Shown here in pieces: positions 5,095 to 5,279 of a DNA stretch of 5,279 nt (position 1 is the first letter of the stretch; each line of letters opens with the position of its first letter). Origin of the DNA: Candidatus Caccocola faecipullorum (lineage in GTDB: Bacteria; Synergistota; Synergistia; Synergistales; Synergistaceae); contig DVKA01000189.1 in NCBI GenBank assembly GCA_018716365.1, positions 1-5,279 of the forward strand, in the 5' to 3' direction. Made by a program: the position numbers and the translations under genes. A model generated the notes under the pieces. It worked only from the letters and a program-made list of their open reading frames with translations. It did not search any database and was not told the DNA's origin.

Positions 5095-5279
5095 CGTGTC
5101 GCGTGGAATGATAGAACAGTATTTTTGCGCTTCCGAGGGATATGATATTACTTGCTCTGTTCCTGCCCTCTGTAAGCCGCATAAATCAAGGCTTTTCTCC
5201 CGTCTAAATATCCACGATGGTATAGCAAAATGTTACGCAGTAGAATGCCACTTTTGAGGGTGGGAATATAAACTCTCAA
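5095..5279. other. Low-GC tail with no recognised gene
   Basis: Base composition is clearly lower in GC than the coding genes to the left. Both strands carry short open stretches but none with a family I recognise. A 49-residue frame at 5108-5257 is listed separately. TTGAG (5254-5258) and CTCAA (5275-5279) form a small inverted repeat at the right edge. It could be the start of another gene's control region, or a dispersed intergenic or mobile sequence cut by the window. Confidence 0.4.
5108..5257 (+). CDS. Doubtful 49-residue cysteine-rich small protein
   Basis: ATG to TGA encodes MIEQYFCASEGYDITC at the start and AKCYAVECHF at the end, with five cysteines (7, 16, 22, 42, 47). The upstream sequence GCGTGGA is at best a weak ribosome site, and no promoter is evident after the terminator at 5094. 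I recognise no family. Codon choice lacks the G/C-ending bias of the other genes. Chance opening in non-coding sequence is as likely as a real gene. Confidence 0.15.
   Translation: MIEQYFCASEGYDITCSVPALCKPHKSRLFSRLNIHDGIAKCYAVECHF

Noticed and set aside
4937..5100. A tRNA, tmRNA or known riboswitch in the trailer
   Set aside because: No cloverleaf, no conserved core and no downstream gene in the right place; only the terminator hairpin is convincing.
4448..5182. A 244-residue open frame on the minus strand
   Set aside because: It runs antisense through the ferredoxin motifs of the well-supported plus-strand gene and through the terminator, and its sequence shows no domain pattern. The high GC of the true gene keeps the opposite frame open.
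5254..5279. TTGAG/CTCAA as an insertion-sequence end
   Set aside because: Five base pairs is expected by chance, and no transposase or target duplication is visible.
1..5279. A CRISPR array or defence system
   Set aside because: No regularly spaced direct repeats and no Cas, toxin-antitoxin, restriction or phage-related protein was found on either strand.

Overview
The window reads as a chromosomal piece of a GC-rich, anaerobic, outer-membrane-bearing (diderm) bacterium. The pointers are a FadL-type outer-membrane protein with a signal peptide, a long two-cluster ferredoxin with extra cysteine motifs, strong G/C-ending codon use, and A/T-rich -10 boxes set in GC-rich surroundings. My best guess is Synergistota (Cloacibacillus/Synergistes-like) on protein style alone. 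No marker gene here proves it.

Layout. (1) Positions 1-1137, minus strand: an Rrf2-family regulator (646-1137, apparently starting at CTG) is followed after a short gap by a FadL-like outer-membrane protein (start near 619, running off the left edge). A strong sigma70-type promoter (TTGACC-N17-TAAAAT, 1176-1204) drives the pair, and a perfect inverted repeat overlaps its -10. (2) 1138-1327: a regulatory gap with that promoter, a 16-bp GC palindrome and a possible rightward -10. (3) 1328-2533, plus strand: a 95-residue three-helix membrane protein resembling PQ-loop/SemiSWEET half-transporters, then a 281-residue class IV (PLP) aminotransferase. (4) 2571-2594: a perfect hairpin terminator between convergent genes. 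(5) 2635-3492, minus strand: folD, which lacks the usual catalytic lysine and glutamine. (6) 3493-3667: a divergent promoter region with two GC palindromes. (7) 3668-4936, plus strand: a 422-residue iron-sulfur protein with a winged-helix-like N-terminus, clustered cysteines and two 4Fe-4S ferredoxin motifs. (8) 4937-5279: a low-GC tail with a strong terminator and no convincing gene.

The genes do not form one pathway. Rrf2 plus FadL is a plausible regulator-target pair. The aminotransferase, FolD and the iron-sulfur protein fit amino-acid and one-carbon metabolism in an anaerobe, but they are separate transcription units. I found no CRISPR array, rRNA, tRNA, transposase or phage gene. The observations most worth following are the altered FolD active site, the Rrf2-operator-FadL module, the compositional break inside the FadL gene, the recurring GC palindromes beside promoters, and the uncharacterised multi-cysteine protein.
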